A stretch of DNA of 64,000 bases, taken from assembly GCA_014873095.1 (NCBI GenBank), contig CP050848.1, forward strand, positions 248,001-312,000. The letters run 5' to 3'. Below the pieces are notes generated by a model. The model had not been told where the DNA came from. It worked only from the letters and a program-made list of their open reading frames with translations, and ran no database searches. Source of the stretch: Planctomycetales bacterium ZRK34 (GTDB lineage: Bacteria; Planctomycetota; Phycisphaerae; Phycisphaerales; Zrk34). Below are positions 1 through 9,603 of this stretch, one piece after another. The position numbers and the translations under genes were made by a program. How positions within the stretch are numbered: position 1 is the stretch's first letter; every line of letters starts with the position of its first letter.

Positions 1-2
1 AT

Positions 3-620
3 CGGGCCCGGGAGTCGGCGCGGCGTGTTCAGTGCGGCAGCCATCTGCGACAACTCGGCGCGATGTGCGTCGTGTATTCCATTGATCATCACGGACAGCT
101 CCCGCCGGCGTACCGATCCGGTTCAGCGTTCACAACGTACTGGCTGCGCAACAACGCCGACAGCCATGTCAATCTCGGCGTGTTCATCGAGTCGCCATAC
201 ACGATAGCGCCGGAACTGTTTTACTGCCCGAGTCAGCAGATCGAAGACCGCTCCGTGCTGCGGTTGAACGGGCCGAACAATCCATGGAGCGGCCCCACGC
301 TGCGCAGCTCGTTTCCCACCCGCATGCTGATCAAAGACGGCGTGCCCATGACCAACAACAAATACATTGATTGGAAACTGGCCGACTACGAAACGCGCGT
401 GATCTACAGCGATTTCGTCGGCGTCGACGGATACACCGGCGGCGGTGTGATCGACGGCATGATCATTGCCCCGCATCAGCGCGAAGGTTTCAACCGCCTG
501 TTCGGCGACGGCTCGGTGCGCTGGTCCGGCTACGGCCCGCTGACTTCACTGATCAACGATACCGCGGCGACCGCGCTGCAGCAGGTGGCCTTCTACGAAG
601 AAATGGACCGCCTGCCGTGA
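3..620 (+). CDS. Prepilin-like (type II secretion pseudopilin) protein, 5' truncated
   Basis: The reading frame is open from the window edge, so the start and the N-terminal methylation helix lie outside. The first visible residues (ARESARRVQCGSHLRQLG) match the segment that follows the hydrophobic helix in planctomycete pseudopilin-like proteins (DUF1559 type). An ATG at 63 lies inside this conserved segment and is unlikely to be the start. Near the C-terminus FGDGSVRW resembles the H-X9-DG motif of the family. Such proteins are thought to form or decorate pilus-like envelope structures; the actual role is unknown. A BNR/ThuA protein follows on the same strand after about 50 bases. The gene at 8649 is of the same general family. 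Confidence 0.75.
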   Translation, partial: RARESARRVQCGSHLRQLGAMCVVYSIDHHGQLPPAYRSGSAFTTYWLRNNADSHVNLGVFIESPYTIAPELFYCPSQQIEDRSVLRLNGPNNPWSGPTLRSSFPTRMLIKDGVPMTNNKYIDWKLADYETRVIYSDFVGVDGYTGGGVIDGMIIAPHQREGFNRLFGDGSVRWSGYGPLTSLINDTAATALQQVAFYEEMDRLP

Positions 621-671
621 CCATGCCCGCATGTGCCTTCCCGCTGTTCCTCCCAAATGGTTTATGATGTC

Positions 672-2846
672 ATGATGATGCGACAAGCCCTGTTGACGTT
701 TGCTGTGATGTTGGTGTTCACCCCCTGTCTCACCGCCGCTGAACCCGTGCAGTACCCCACGCAGGCCGACGGCGTGCTGCCGACCGACACCGGCTTCCGC
801 GGCATCTGGTATTTCATCAAGCAGCGCGGCGGCGGACCGTACAAGTACAAATACTCCGGCGGACTCGGCACCTACACCCAGCAACTCTCCCCCATCGCCG
901 TCTACGCCCCCGCCGTCAACAAAACCTTTTTCGTTTACGGTGGACGCTACCCCGATCGCAACGTCCTCCTGCACGAAATCAGCTACTACGACCACGCCAC
1001 CGGCAAACTCGCCCGCCCGCGCATCCTCCTCGACAAGCGCACCAACGATGCCCATGACAATCCCGTGCTCAGTATCGACAAGGAAGGCTACATCTGGGTC
1101 TTCTCCAATGCCCACGGCCGCCAGCGCCCCGCCTACATCCATCGCTCGAAAAAACCCTACGACATCACCGCTTTCGAGCATGTGTTGACCACCAATTTCT
1201 CCTACGCCCAGCCGTGGTATCTCGACAAGTTCGGCTTTGTCTTTCTGCACACCCGCTACAACAAGCACAACCATCGCCAGCTCTACGTCTCCACGAGCCC
1301 CGACGGTCGCAAGTGGTCGGACCCCACCCAACTCGCCGCCACGGCCAACGGTCACTACCAGACGTCCAACCCGTTCGGCGATCGTGTCGGCACCATCTTC
1401 AACTACCACCCGTCGCGCGGCAACGACTGGCGCACCAATCTCTACTATCTTCAATCATCCGACGGCGGCAAAACCTGGCAGAACGTCACCGGCCAGACCG
1501 TCGACCTGCCGCTGACAAAACCCGACAACCCCGCCCTCATCGCAGAGTACGATTCAAAGAACCTCAACGTCTACCTCAAAGACATCAATTACACACCCGA
1601 CGGCCGGCCCGTCGCAATGTTTCTGACCAGCAAGGGTCACGCTTCGGGCCCGGAGAACGACCCGCGCATTTTGAAGATCACCGCGTGGAACGGTCACGAC
1701 TGGGTCGAGCGTGAAGTCACCCGCGCCGCCGACAACAACTACGACTTCGCCTCGCTCTACATCGAGTCTGAAACCCACTGGCGGATCATTGCTTCGATCG
1801 GTCCCGCGCCGCAGGCTTACCACACCGGCGGTGAAATCATCATGTACACCTCCGATGACGCCGGCGTCACCTGGTCCGCCCGACCGCTGACGCAGCATTC
1901 GAAGTACAACCAGAACTACCCCCGCCGCCCACTGAATGCCGCGCCCGGGTTTTACGCCATGTGGGCCGACGGCGACGGCAGCAAACCCTCCGACTCCCAC
2001 CTGTACTTCACCACGCGCGACGGCGATGTCTACCGCATGCCCGACACGATCCCCGACGGTGTCGACATGGTCGATCCCGAGCCGTACAACATCGCCCCTG
2101 AAAAACCCCGCGCATCCGATGCCCGCCCCGCCGGTCAAGCGCGTCACCTGACCGTGCTCATCAGCGAGTCTGAATACGAAACGCCCACCACGCTGCCGAA
2201 GTTCCTCGCCGAAGAGCTTGGCCCCAACATCACCACCACGATTCTTCAAGGCAGCGCTAAACGCTACGAAGACAAAACCGATTCATTCCCCGGCGTTGAA
2301 GCGGCGTTGAAAAATTCCGACGGCCTGATCATCAGCGTGCAGCGTCGCGCCCTGCCGCCGGAACAGATGGCCGCCATCAAAGCCTTCATCGCCGACGGCA
2401 AACCCGTGATCGGCATCCGCACCGCCTCGCATGCCTTTTCCCTGCGCGGCAAGCCGGCCCCCGAGGGATTCATCTCGTGGGAAAGCTTCGATCGCGATGT
2501 GCTCGGCGGAAATTACCAACTGCACTATGGCCATCAACATCTGCCGACGATCACCGTCATCGACGGCGCGGCGGACAATCCGCTGCTGAAAGGCGTGACA
2601 CTACCCTGGGTTTCCGGCGGATCGCTATACCGCAACAACCCGCTACCGCCGGGCCCTAAACCGCTGCTCAAGGGCACACTCGAAGACGGTCGCACCCAAC
2701 CCGTCGCCTGGACCTACATGCGATCAGACGGCGGCCGCACCTTCTACACCTCGCTGGGCCACCCCAAAGATTTCACGCAGCCCGGCTACCTCACCCTGCT
2801 GTGCAACGGCATCGCCTGGGCGCTGCGTCTGCCCGCGGCTCAATGA
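672..2846 (+). CDS. Secreted BNR-repeat protein with C-terminal ThuA-like domain
   Basis: This 724-residue protein starts best at 672, where MMMRQALLTFAVMLVF begins a signal peptide ending near TAA/EP; an upstream ATG at 633 would put 13 polar residues before it. Residues about 25-480 look like a BNR_4-type sialidase-like beta-propeller, with repeated Asp-box-like pieces (SPDGRKW, SSDGGKTW, SDDAGVTW). Residues about 500-724 resemble ThuA, a glutamine-amidotransferase-like fold (LTVLISESEYETPTTL, GLIISVQRRALPPEQ, YTSLGHP). In planctomycetes this pairing is typical of secreted carbohydrate-related proteins. The substrate cannot be read from the sequence. It is convergent with the sulfatase at 2853, only 6 bases away. 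Confidence 0.75.
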   Translation: MMMRQALLTFAVMLVFTPCLTAAEPVQYPTQADGVLPTDTGFRGIWYFIKQRGGGPYKYKYSGGLGTYTQQLSPIAVYAPAVNKTFFVYGGRYPDRNVLLHEISYYDHATGKLARPRILLDKRTNDAHDNPVLSIDKEGYIWVFSNAHGRQRPAYIHRSKKPYDITAFEHVLTTNFSYAQPWYLDKFGFVFLHTRYNKHNHRQLYVSTSPDGRKWSDPTQLAATANGHYQTSNPFGDRVGTIFNYHPSRGNDWRTNLYYLQSSDGGKTWQNVTGQTVDLPLTKPDNPALIAEYDSKNLNVYLKDINYTPDGRPVAMFLTSKGHASGPENDPRILKITAWNGHDWVEREVTRAADNNYDFASLYIESETHWRIIASIGPAPQAYHTGGEIIMYTSDDAGVTWSARPLTQHSKYNQNYPRRPLNAAPGFYAMWADGDGSKPSDSHLYFTTRDGDVYRMPDTIPDGVDMVDPEPYNIAPEKPRASDARPAGQARHLTVLISESEYETPTTLPKFLAEELGPNITTTILQGSAKRYEDKTDSFPGVEAALKNSDGLIISVQRRALPPEQMAAIKAFIADGKPVIGIRTASHAFSLRGKPAPEGFISWESFDRDVLGGNYQLHYGHQHLPTITVIDGAADNPLLKGVTLPWVSGGSLYRNNPLPPGPKPLLKGTLEDGRTQPVAWTYMRSDGGRTFYTSLGHPKDFTQPGYLTLLCNGIAWALRLPAAQ

Positions 2847-2852
2847 GGCTCA

Positions 2853-4565
2853 TCACGGCTTCGGTAGAATCAGCGTGCGCCGGGCCTGCTCCACGAATAG
2901 GTCGGACATCCGCTTGACCATCTCGGGGCGCTCCTCAGCCAGGTTGTGCTGCTCGGTGGGATCATCAGCGATGTTGTAGAGTTCCCACGACACGCCGGGG
3001 CGCAGCCCTTCGCGCCCGACGATGTGTTGGGCCACGATTTTCCATGGCCCCTGTCGCAGCGCCGCGTTTCGCTCATGCTCGAAGATCAACAGCCGCGGTT
3101 GTTCCGGTTCATTTTCGAAAGCGAGTCTGAGGCTGCGGCCTTCCATCGGCAGGATGTCGTGGCCCTGGTGCGTGGTCGGATACGTCGCCCCGGTCAGGTC
3201 CACGAGCGTGGCCATGACATCCATCAGATGCCCGAGGTGCGAACGGATCGCGCCCCGATCGTGAATACCGGCCGGCCAGTGCGCGATCATCGGCGTGTGA
3301 ATCCCGCCTTCATGGGCGTAGTGCTTGTAGAGCCACAGCGGTGTGTTGGACAGGTTGGCCCACGCGCTGCCGTAGCTGAACAAGCTGCCGGGGCCGCCCA
3401 TGGTTTTCAGCGATTCGCCGGTGTGCAGGATGTTCGGCTTGCCCGGCGTGCCGCCGTTGATGCCGTGACCGGGCGGATTGTTGGCGTAGTCGGCCGGGTT
3501 CAGATCGAAACCGAAGGGTTCCCACTCGGCGCATGCCCCGTTGTCGCTGATAAACAGAATCAGCGTGTTGTCCAGTTCACCATGCTCGCGCAGCGAGTCG
3601 ACGACCCGGCCGATGTTCGTGTCCATCGTCTGCACCATCGCCGCGTAGACCGCCATGCGATGGGCCAGATCTTCACGTCGATCCGCGTTCAGTGAATCCC
3701 ACGGCGGATTGTGACCATCCGCAGTCATCGAGCCCAACCGCCTGGCGACCTGTACCAGATCGATCGGACTGCGCGGCGGAAGCGACACGCTGTCTGCAAT
3801 CAGACCCAGTCGTTTCATTCGCTCCAAGCGTACAGCGCGCAGCACATCCCAGCCTTTGCGATACGTATCGAGGTAAGTGCGTGTCACTTCCGGCGGCGCC
3901 TGGACCGGGAAATGACCGGCCTGGTAAGCCATGTACATGAACCATGGTTTCTTTTGGCTGCGTGCTTCGTTCAGAAAGTCCAGCGCGTAATCGGTGATCG
4001 CATGTGTGGCGTAGTATTCACCCGGCTTGTACGTTCGCGTCGGGCGGCCCTCGGGCAAACGAACCATCATCTTCGGGTTCCACGAGTCGACCGCGTAGCC
4101 GTGCACGAATCCGTAGAACTCGTCGAACCCCTGCTGCGTCGGCGGCGGATTGTTCACGTGCCATTTACCGACGGCGTACGTGCTGTAACCCGCCGATTTG
4201 GCCACTTCCGCCAGCGTCACGCTGCGGTCCGCCAGCCGCCCCACGTAGCCGGGCTTCCCCGTGTCGCGCCCGACGAAATGTCCGATGCCCGCCTGCGTCG
4301 GGTACAACCCCGTCAACAGGCTGGCGCGAGACGGGCAGCAGCGACTGCTGTTGTAGAACTGCGTGAACCGAAGCCCCTCGGCCGCCAGTCGGTCCAGCGT
4401 CGGCGTGAGGATTTCACCACCGTAGCAACCCAAATCGGAGTAGCCGATGTCATCACCGAGGATCAACAGGATGTTGGGGCGTCCAGGTGACGGCCCAGCA
4501 CTTTCGGCCACCGCCGGCAGCAGACTCATACCGAAGATCGATACGAGCACCAGAAGACGTGTCAT
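2853..4565 (-). CDS. Secreted sulfatase (arylsulfatase family)
   Basis: The 570-residue protein begins MTRLLVLVSIFGMSLLP, a signal peptide; a longer reading from 4625 adds 20 residues that do not look like a leader. Metal-binding aspartates lie at NILLILGDD (D38, D39). The sulfatase signature C76-C-P-S-R80 supplies the cysteine that is oxidised to formylglycine by an anaerobic-type maturase in this family. FISDNGA and GKWHVNNPP are further family motifs. It should hydrolyse sulfate esters in the periplasm or outside the cell, probably of polysaccharides, but the exact substrate cannot be predicted. It differs from the two sulfatases at 41.9-44.8 kb, which carry C-S-P-T-R. Confidence 0.92.
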   Translation of the reverse strand: MTRLLVLVSIFGMSLLPAVAESAGPSPGRPNILLILGDDIGYSDLGCYGGEILTPTLDRLAAEGLRFTQFYNSSRCCPSRASLLTGLYPTQAGIGHFVGRDTGKPGYVGRLADRSVTLAEVAKSAGYSTYAVGKWHVNNPPPTQQGFDEFYGFVHGYAVDSWNPKMMVRLPEGRPTRTYKPGEYYATHAITDYALDFLNEARSQKKPWFMYMAYQAGHFPVQAPPEVTRTYLDTYRKGWDVLRAVRLERMKRLGLIADSVSLPPRSPIDLVQVARRLGSMTADGHNPPWDSLNADRREDLAHRMAVYAAMVQTMDTNIGRVVDSLREHGELDNTLILFISDNGACAEWEPFGFDLNPADYANNPPGHGINGGTPGKPNILHTGESLKTMGGPGSLFSYGSAWANLSNTPLWLYKHYAHEGGIHTPMIAHWPAGIHDRGAIRSHLGHLMDVMATLVDLTGATYPTTHQGHDILPMEGRSLRLAFENEPEQPRLLIFEHERNAALRQGPWKIVAQHIVGREGLRPGVSWELYNIADDPTEQHNLAEERPEMVKRMSDLFVEQARRTLILPKP

Positions 4566-4681
4566 GGGTTCAGACAACCTGTGGCTCCCTGCGCCAGATC
4601 GGCACGCATGCAGATACAACGCCAACGGTCACGGTTGTATTCCGCCCCCCACGATGCGAAATTCAAAACAATGCGTTGGTT

Positions 4682-5635
4682 TCATCGCTTAAATTCGGTG
4701 ACGCGTTTTCTGCTCTGCTCGCTGGGCTTTCCGAAATCAAACAGCTTCTGCACATCCGTGATGTTGCCGTCTTTGTCATGCACAAATGAGATGATGCCGC
4801 AATAGGGATAAATCTGCGGCACATAGTATCGGCCGTCGATCTTTCGCATGTAGTACGGCGAACCTTTGAGCCCCAGCGCGCCATACACGTTTTCGTACTT
4901 GCCGGTATCCAGATCCTCGAAGCTTCTGAATCGCACCATTCTTCCCGGCGTCGAGTCCAGGTAATACCAACCCTCATCGGTGCGCAGGATGTCGTTGGTC
5001 GCCTTCATGTCGTCGGGGGTTTTGTACGTGGCGAGGACTTCGAAGCTACCGTCCTTGTAACGCGTCTTAGTGATCACGCCCGGCCCGCTCATGAAATACA
5101 TGAACCCGTCCATGATGGTCATGGATCGCGTGTATTTACCGCCGAGGAATTTCAGGTTCTTTGTATAGACGACGTGGAGTTTGTCGCCATCGCGTTTGAG
5201 CTTGGTGATGTCTTGCGTGTTCGCTGAAATCACATACCAGCAGCCGGTGTCCGGATCGTAGCGCGTGCGATGGGTGCGTTTGCCCAGGCCGGAGACTTCA
5301 TCAACCATTTCGTATTCGCCGTCGTCCGTCGGCTTGTAGAGACGTACGCCGCTGTAGCCGGTGTTTTCAGCGATGAGATACTCGCCGTCGGAATCGATCG
5401 AGTGCGGTCCGCCGAGCGTGTCGTCGAGCGTTTCCCATTTGCTCAAGTCGGTGGTGAGTTGATCGTTGTAGATCACACGATGTTGCCAGCAGTCGACGAT
5501 GAAGTATCGGCCGTTGAGTTTGACGAGGTATGTCGGCACGAACAGGCGATCGCGCCAGTCGGCAGAATCAACGGTATCGGCGCCCAGGCAGAAGCAGGTC
5601 GCCAGCAGCAACACAATGATCGTGGATGTCTTCAT
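4682..5635 (-). CDS. Secreted beta-propeller-like protein of unknown function
   Basis: The protein has 317 residues when started at MKTSTIIVLLLATCFCLG, a clear signal peptide with a cysteine near its end; a longer start at 5707 adds 24 residues without leader character. The body has repeated blade-like pieces such as NGRYFIVDCWQHRVIYND, GEYLIAENTGYSGVRLYK, GWYYLDSTPGRMVRF and GRYYVPQIYPYCGIISF, which suggest an NHL/SMP-30-like beta-propeller. No catalytic motif was recognised. It is divergent from the ECF sigma gene at 5800. The gap of 164 bases must hold both promoters. Confidence 0.6.
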   Translation of the reverse strand: MKTSTIIVLLLATCFCLGADTVDSADWRDRLFVPTYLVKLNGRYFIVDCWQHRVIYNDQLTTDLSKWETLDDTLGGPHSIDSDGEYLIAENTGYSGVRLYKPTDDGEYEMVDEVSGLGKRTHRTRYDPDTGCWYVISANTQDITKLKRDGDKLHVVYTKNLKFLGGKYTRSMTIMDGFMYFMSGPGVITKTRYKDGSFEVLATYKTPDDMKATNDILRTDEGWYYLDSTPGRMVRFRSFEDLDTGKYENVYGALGLKGSPYYMRKIDGRYYVPQIYPYCGIISFVHDKDGNITDVQKLFDFGKPSEQSRKRVTEFKR

Positions 5636-5799
5636 GATGGCGATTGTAGGGACGCGATGTAACGGAATCTCCGCAGACAGGCGTTTTTCGGCCGCTAGAC
5701 GGGGCAAATGTTAGAACTTCGTCAAAGATGGAATTCCGTGATCCAGAGAGTTTAGATATGACCGCGCGGATACGTATGGAGAGATAAAGGAACGGTTCG

Positions 5800-6336
5800 A
5801 TGACGATCGACAGGGATGCAGCCATTCGTCGACTCGCTGGGCATCACAGCGACCTGGTGTCGTTTATCGTGATCCAGTGCCGCGATTTTCATCTCGCGGA
5901 GGACATCTATCAGGACGTGCTGGTGGAAGCAGTGCAATATGAGGGAACTTTCGAAAGCGAGCAGCACCTGATGCGGTGGGCTCGGAAGATCGCCCGCAAT
6001 CGGGTGATCGACGCTTCACGCAAGGGTAATCAACGGCGCACCACGATCGATACATCCGTGCTCGATCTGATCGAAGCGGAGTGGGACAACACGCCCGCCC
6101 CGGCCGAGGGCGAACTGGTCGAAATGCTGCGTGCGTGTCTGTCGGAACTGGCCGATCCGGTGCGAAAGCTCATCGAACTGCGCTATCGCGAAAACCTGTC
6201 CGGCCAGGAACTGGCTCAGCGGCTGGATCGGCCACGGGCGTCGGTTTACACGACGGTCTGCCGCGCTCACCGGGCGCTAGCGGAATGCATTCGGCGACGC
6301 ATGGCCAAACCGGCCGGCCAAGGCGGTGAACGATGA
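5800..6336 (+). CDS. ECF-type RNA polymerase sigma factor
   Basis: The 178-residue protein has sigma region 2 at about residues 10-80 (HLAEDIYQDVLVEA, LMRWARKIARNRVIDASRK) and region 4 at about 118-168 (LIELRYRENLSGQELAQRLDRPRASVYTTV, the helix-turn-helix that reads the -35 element). It resembles the planctomycete-expanded ECF families. A purine-rich ribosome site (AAAGGAA) lies 6-12 bases before the ATG. The last four bases overlap the start of the FecR-like gene (ATGA), so the two are translationally coupled. The partner is presumably its regulator. Confidence 0.9.
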   Translation: MTIDRDAAIRRLAGHHSDLVSFIVIQCRDFHLAEDIYQDVLVEAVQYEGTFESEQHLMRWARKIARNRVIDASRKGNQRRTTIDTSVLDLIEAEWDNTPAPAEGELVEMLRACLSELADPVRKLIELRYRENLSGQELAQRLDRPRASVYTTVCRAHRALAECIRRRMAKPAGQGGER

Positions 6337-7787
6337 CAGCCCATACCCGTGATGATCTGATCGTTCAGTTTCTGCTCGATCAGGGATGTGATACGACGGC
6401 AGGCGCGTTGTCGGATGCGCTGCGCCACGACCGTGATGCGCGCCGCTCGCTGATCCGTATGGCGCGCGTCGTTGGGGCATTGAGTGTTCATCGTGAAGTC
6501 TTCGACACGCTGAATTTCGGGGAGAAGACTGACGACACCGAACGCATGGCCAAGCGGACTTGGCCCCAGCGGGGCGCCTGGCTATCTGACCGCTCATGGA
6601 AGATGCTCGCCGCGGCATTCGTTCTTGTCGGCGCCCTGGTTGCGATGTATGCGTTGCTGCTGTCCGCCGGGTCAAAACCCGAAGCAGTCAAAACGAACTT
6701 GACTGCGCCCATGGCTGCCCGCGAAGCGCCGGTTGCAACCGTGATTGAATCAACCACCGCGCTGTATGTCGACGACCTGCTCGCTGATCCGGGTCGTGAA
6801 TACGGCCCCGGCGCCTACGCGATCAAGTCCGGTTCGGCTGAGTTTCTACTCACCAGCGGCGCGACGATCGAACTGCGCGGCGAGACCCGGCTGACCGTTC
6901 ACAGCGACCTGTCAGCCACGCTGACCGAAGGCGCAGCCCGATTCCGTTGTCCGCCCTCCGCTGCGGGATTCACCGTCAATCTGCCCGGCGGCGCGAAAGT
7001 CGTCGACATCGGGACGGAGTTTCTCGTTCAGATCGAATCTGACGGCCGCACGCTGGTCGATGTAATCGAAGGGACCATCGAGGCCCGGCCCACGACGGGT
7101 GTTGTCGATCAGGCCGATCAGAATACTGGGCCTCGCGTGGTCGGCACTGACAGCCAGATCGTGTTCGACTCGCACGGTATGTTCGTCGGCGTGCATCATC
7201 AGGTTGCGTCGATCGTGCCGCTGGTGAATGGCTCGATGGATGAACCGGCGCTGCCGTCCGGCGGACTGGCCGTGAACATTAATGCGGAGGTTCCGGGCTG
7301 GCGTGAATACGGCGGCTATTCCACGGGCGTCGGACTCGCCCATGCTGAGCATCCCGCGATCGGCGTGGCTCCGCCGACCGGGCATCAGTGGATGTTTCTC
7401 AACCACGGCGCGACGGCATACCAGTCACTTGGTCGCAGCATGGATGCGAAGAAATTTCGCGTGACGTTCACACTTGGCGCTCCGTCGGATGTTCGCGCGC
7501 GTGCCGAAACTTTCCGCGTGATTCTGGCCGCGGGGGCGGACAGTCCGAAAGGCTGGACCGTGCTCGACCAGGCCGATGCATCCACTTCGAAGATCCGCAT
7601 TCCGATGCCGAGCGAGGTCATTCAGCAGACGATCACCCTGCGGCCGAGCCGCGCGATTCTGCCGGATCAACCGCTCTGGATCGCATTCAGCGTCGATCCA
7701 TCACAACACTTTTCACGACTGCTGCTCGACGATGTCGAGGTCACAGCATTCAGCCTCACCCCACAGGCGCAAACCCCACACCCGTAA
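6333..7787 (+). CDS. FecR-domain membrane protein, probable regulator of the adjacent sigma factor
   Basis: The 484-residue protein starts inside the sigma gene's stop (ATGA overlap). Residues 1-85 are cytoplasmic and could hold the sigma-binding part. A single membrane helix lies at about 91-111 (MLAAAFVLVGALVAMYALLL). Residues about 140-260 form a FecR-like domain (SGSAEFLLTSGATIELRGETRL, VVDIGTEFLVQ, VIEGTIEA). The C-terminal part (about 300-480) resembles a carbohydrate-binding or discoidin-like sandwich but was not identified with certainty. By analogy with FecR it would pass an envelope signal to the sigma factor. A PEP-CTERM-like gene follows after 65 bases. Confidence 0.82.
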   Translation: MTAHTRDDLIVQFLLDQGCDTTAGALSDALRHDRDARRSLIRMARVVGALSVHREVFDTLNFGEKTDDTERMAKRTWPQRGAWLSDRSWKMLAAAFVLVGALVAMYALLLSAGSKPEAVKTNLTAPMAAREAPVATVIESTTALYVDDLLADPGREYGPGAYAIKSGSAEFLLTSGATIELRGETRLTVHSDLSATLTEGAARFRCPPSAAGFTVNLPGGAKVVDIGTEFLVQIESDGRTLVDVIEGTIEARPTTGVVDQADQNTGPRVVGTDSQIVFDSHGMFVGVHHQVASIVPLVNGSMDEPALPSGGLAVNINAEVPGWREYGGYSTGVGLAHAEHPAIGVAPPTGHQWMFLNHGATAYQSLGRSMDAKKFRVTFTLGAPSDVRARAETFRVILAAGADSPKGWTVLDQADASTSKIRIPMPSEVIQQTITLRPSRAILPDQPLWIAFSVDPSQHFSRLLLDDVEVTAFSLTPQAQTPHP

Positions 7788-7852
7788 ATCATGAACGCTC
7801 CTGTCAAAAGCGTTCACTCCCCCGAGAGAACTTTTTCAGAAAGAGATTGGTG

Positions 7853-8599
7853 ATGAAAGTTACACACCTGAGTCTGATCGTCCTTTTCGCGATGTTTGCG
7901 AATACGGCCAACGCCGCTTTCCTTGGATGGACCGGCGACACCTTCGCGACCGACGGAACCGAAGACGGCACGGGCATCGTGCTCAACGCGTCAGGCGGCT
8001 GGACCTACGAGGTCGCCTGGAACGCAGGCAACGGCGTCGATGTGACGGTCAACGGCGTGCAGTTTCTGAATAATCCCAACGACGCGACGGATGTGAAAAT
8101 CACACTGACAGGCGACAACGCCACCGGCAACGAAAATCTGACCGACGAGTTTCCTGATGGATCGGCTTTCGAAACACTCATGAGTTCGATCGAATACAAC
8201 AACGCCGTCAGCAGCAACAGAAGCTGGACCATGCGCCTGGAGGGCCTGACCCCGGGCCAGGTCTACCGCGTGCAGTTTCTCGCTCACCAGGTGACATCGA
8301 CCGCTGCATCGCGCGACATGCAGATCTATTTCGGTTCTGATACCAGCGGACCGACCACCGGGCTGTTCAATGCCGGCGAACTGCCTTCGAGCAACTCAAG
8401 CTATGTGCAGACGACGGGCGACTCTTGGACGGCGCTGTTCTCCGCCACCGGCTCTGCGCAGGACTTCTTCGTCGGCGGCGCCAACGGTGAAGTCCCGATC
8501 ATCAACGCGGTCGCCGTCTTCTCAATCCCCACGCCCGGCGCGCTGATCGGCGGCGTGGTCCTGATGGGCATCACCGTGATGCGCCGTCGCACGTACTGA
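7853..8599 (+). CDS. Secreted protein with PEP-CTERM-like sorting tail
   Basis: Started at 7853, the product has 248 residues with a signal peptide (MKVTHLSLIVLFAMFANTANA). AGAAAGAGA provides a ribosome site just upstream. The same frame stays open upstream across the FecR gene, but that part has no coding character. The C-terminus IPTPGALIGG, a hydrophobic stretch and MRRRTY forms a PEP-CTERM-like exosortase signal. The middle part (AFLGWTGDTFATDGTED..., LTPGQVYRVQFLAH) looks like a beta-sandwich surface domain. It lies in one direction with the sigma, FecR and prepilin-like genes and is probably co-transcribed. Confidence 0.72.
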   Translation: MKVTHLSLIVLFAMFANTANAAFLGWTGDTFATDGTEDGTGIVLNASGGWTYEVAWNAGNGVDVTVNGVQFLNNPNDATDVKITLTGDNATGNENLTDEFPDGSAFETLMSSIEYNNAVSSNRSWTMRLEGLTPGQVYRVQFLAHQVTSTAASRDMQIYFGSDTSGPTTGLFNAGELPSSNSSYVQTTGDSWTALFSATGSAQDFFVGGANGEVPIINAVAVFSIPTPGALIGGVVLMGITVMRRRTY

Positions 8600-8648
8600 A
8601 CTGACGAAGCCTACGGATTGAATCCGTGGGCTTCATGGAACACTACCC

Positions 8649-9458
8649 ATGCGCCAACGGGCATTCACGCTGATCGAACTGCTGGTCGTCGTCTCGATCA
8701 TCACGCTGCTGCTGGCGTTGCTGCTGCCTGCGATCAGTCAGGCACGGGCCACGGCCGTGCTCGTTGTCTGCGGGGCGAACACGCGCCAAGTCGGTCTGGC
8801 CACCACCTCGCACGTGATGGATCGCCGCAAGCTTCCGATCGCCGGCAACATCATCGGTAAGATCGCCAGCCCCAAATTCGATTCGCCCTGGATGCGGGGT
8901 TACAGTGACGGGTCGACCACGCGCGCCGTGCCCTGGCCGGCGGCGCTGGCTGAATATGTCGACATCACCATGCGGTTTGACAGCCGAATGAACATCGAGG
9001 CCGACCTCAACGACCTTGAGAAGATGAAATATTACCAGTGCCCGGCGGTGGAAACCCCGGTCGCATCGCGACTGATGAACAACGGCAGTTGGGTCGCCCC
9101 GCTCGGCATCACCGGGTATGCCTTCAACGAATCGGCGCTTGGCTACCAGCCGCCCTACCCCCGCGCATTCGGCGACCCCAACAAGATCGGCAATCACAGC
9201 CGCACGATCCTCTTCGCCGATGGACAGGCTCGCTCCGAATACACCCAGCCCTACGCCGCGTGGTACACCTACACCAACAACCGCACGCTCTTCGACGCCA
9301 AGTACCTGGCCAACGCCGGCTCGCCGTCGGTCTTCGACGAGATCCGTCATAACGAAAAAATGGCCGCCGTCTTCGTCGACGGCCACTGCGAAATCTTTTC
9401 GATGTCCAACGACGCCCTTGCCCGGGTCTACCTGACCTGCGACAACACCCAGCCGTGA
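8649..9458 (+). CDS. Prepilin-like protein with N-terminal cleavage/methylation motif
   Basis: The 269-residue protein begins MRQRAFTLIELLVVVSII, a textbook type IV prepilin-like cleavage site (after a short basic leader, before FTLIE) and membrane helix. The segment ISQARATAVLVVCGANTRQVGLA is the conserved start of planctomycete pseudopilins. AAVFVDGHCEIF near the C-terminus is the DG motif. It closes the sigma-FecR-PEP-CTERM run on the plus strand, 49 bases after the PEP-CTERM-like gene. Its function is likely surface or secretion related; no substrate is known. Confidence 0.85.
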   Translation: MRQRAFTLIELLVVVSIITLLLALLLPAISQARATAVLVVCGANTRQVGLATTSHVMDRRKLPIAGNIIGKIASPKFDSPWMRGYSDGSTTRAVPWPAALAEYVDITMRFDSRMNIEADLNDLEKMKYYQCPAVETPVASRLMNNGSWVAPLGITGYAFNESALGYQPPYPRAFGDPNKIGNHSRTILFADGQARSEYTQPYAAWYTYTNNRTLFDAKYLANAGSPSVFDEIRHNEKMAAVFVDGHCEIFSMSNDALARVYLTCDNTQP

Positions 9459-9526
9459 TCGCTCCCGCATCGGCGCGAACCGATCACAAATCGTCGATTG
9501 TCGCAGTTGAAAGGTCACGTAATAAC

Positions 9527-9551
9527 GAAAAAACCCCGCAAAATGCGGGGT
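9527..9551 (-). terminator. Rho-independent terminator of the tmRNA gene
   Basis: Read on the minus strand, CCCCGC and GCGGGG form a stem with a 5-base ATTTT loop, followed by a run of six U. It lies about 50 bases beyond the mature tmRNA 3' end. Confidence 0.85.
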
Positions 9552-9603
9552 CTAGTCGTCGTGTGTCGCCGTCTGTCGCAACACGTCGAACTGGGGCGAA
9601 AAG

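Noticed and set aside
546..1454. Long minus-strand frame opposite the BNR/ThuA gene
   Set aside because: It is an antisense shadow: valine/glycine-rich composition, no domain, and it runs through two genes with clear homology on the plus strand.
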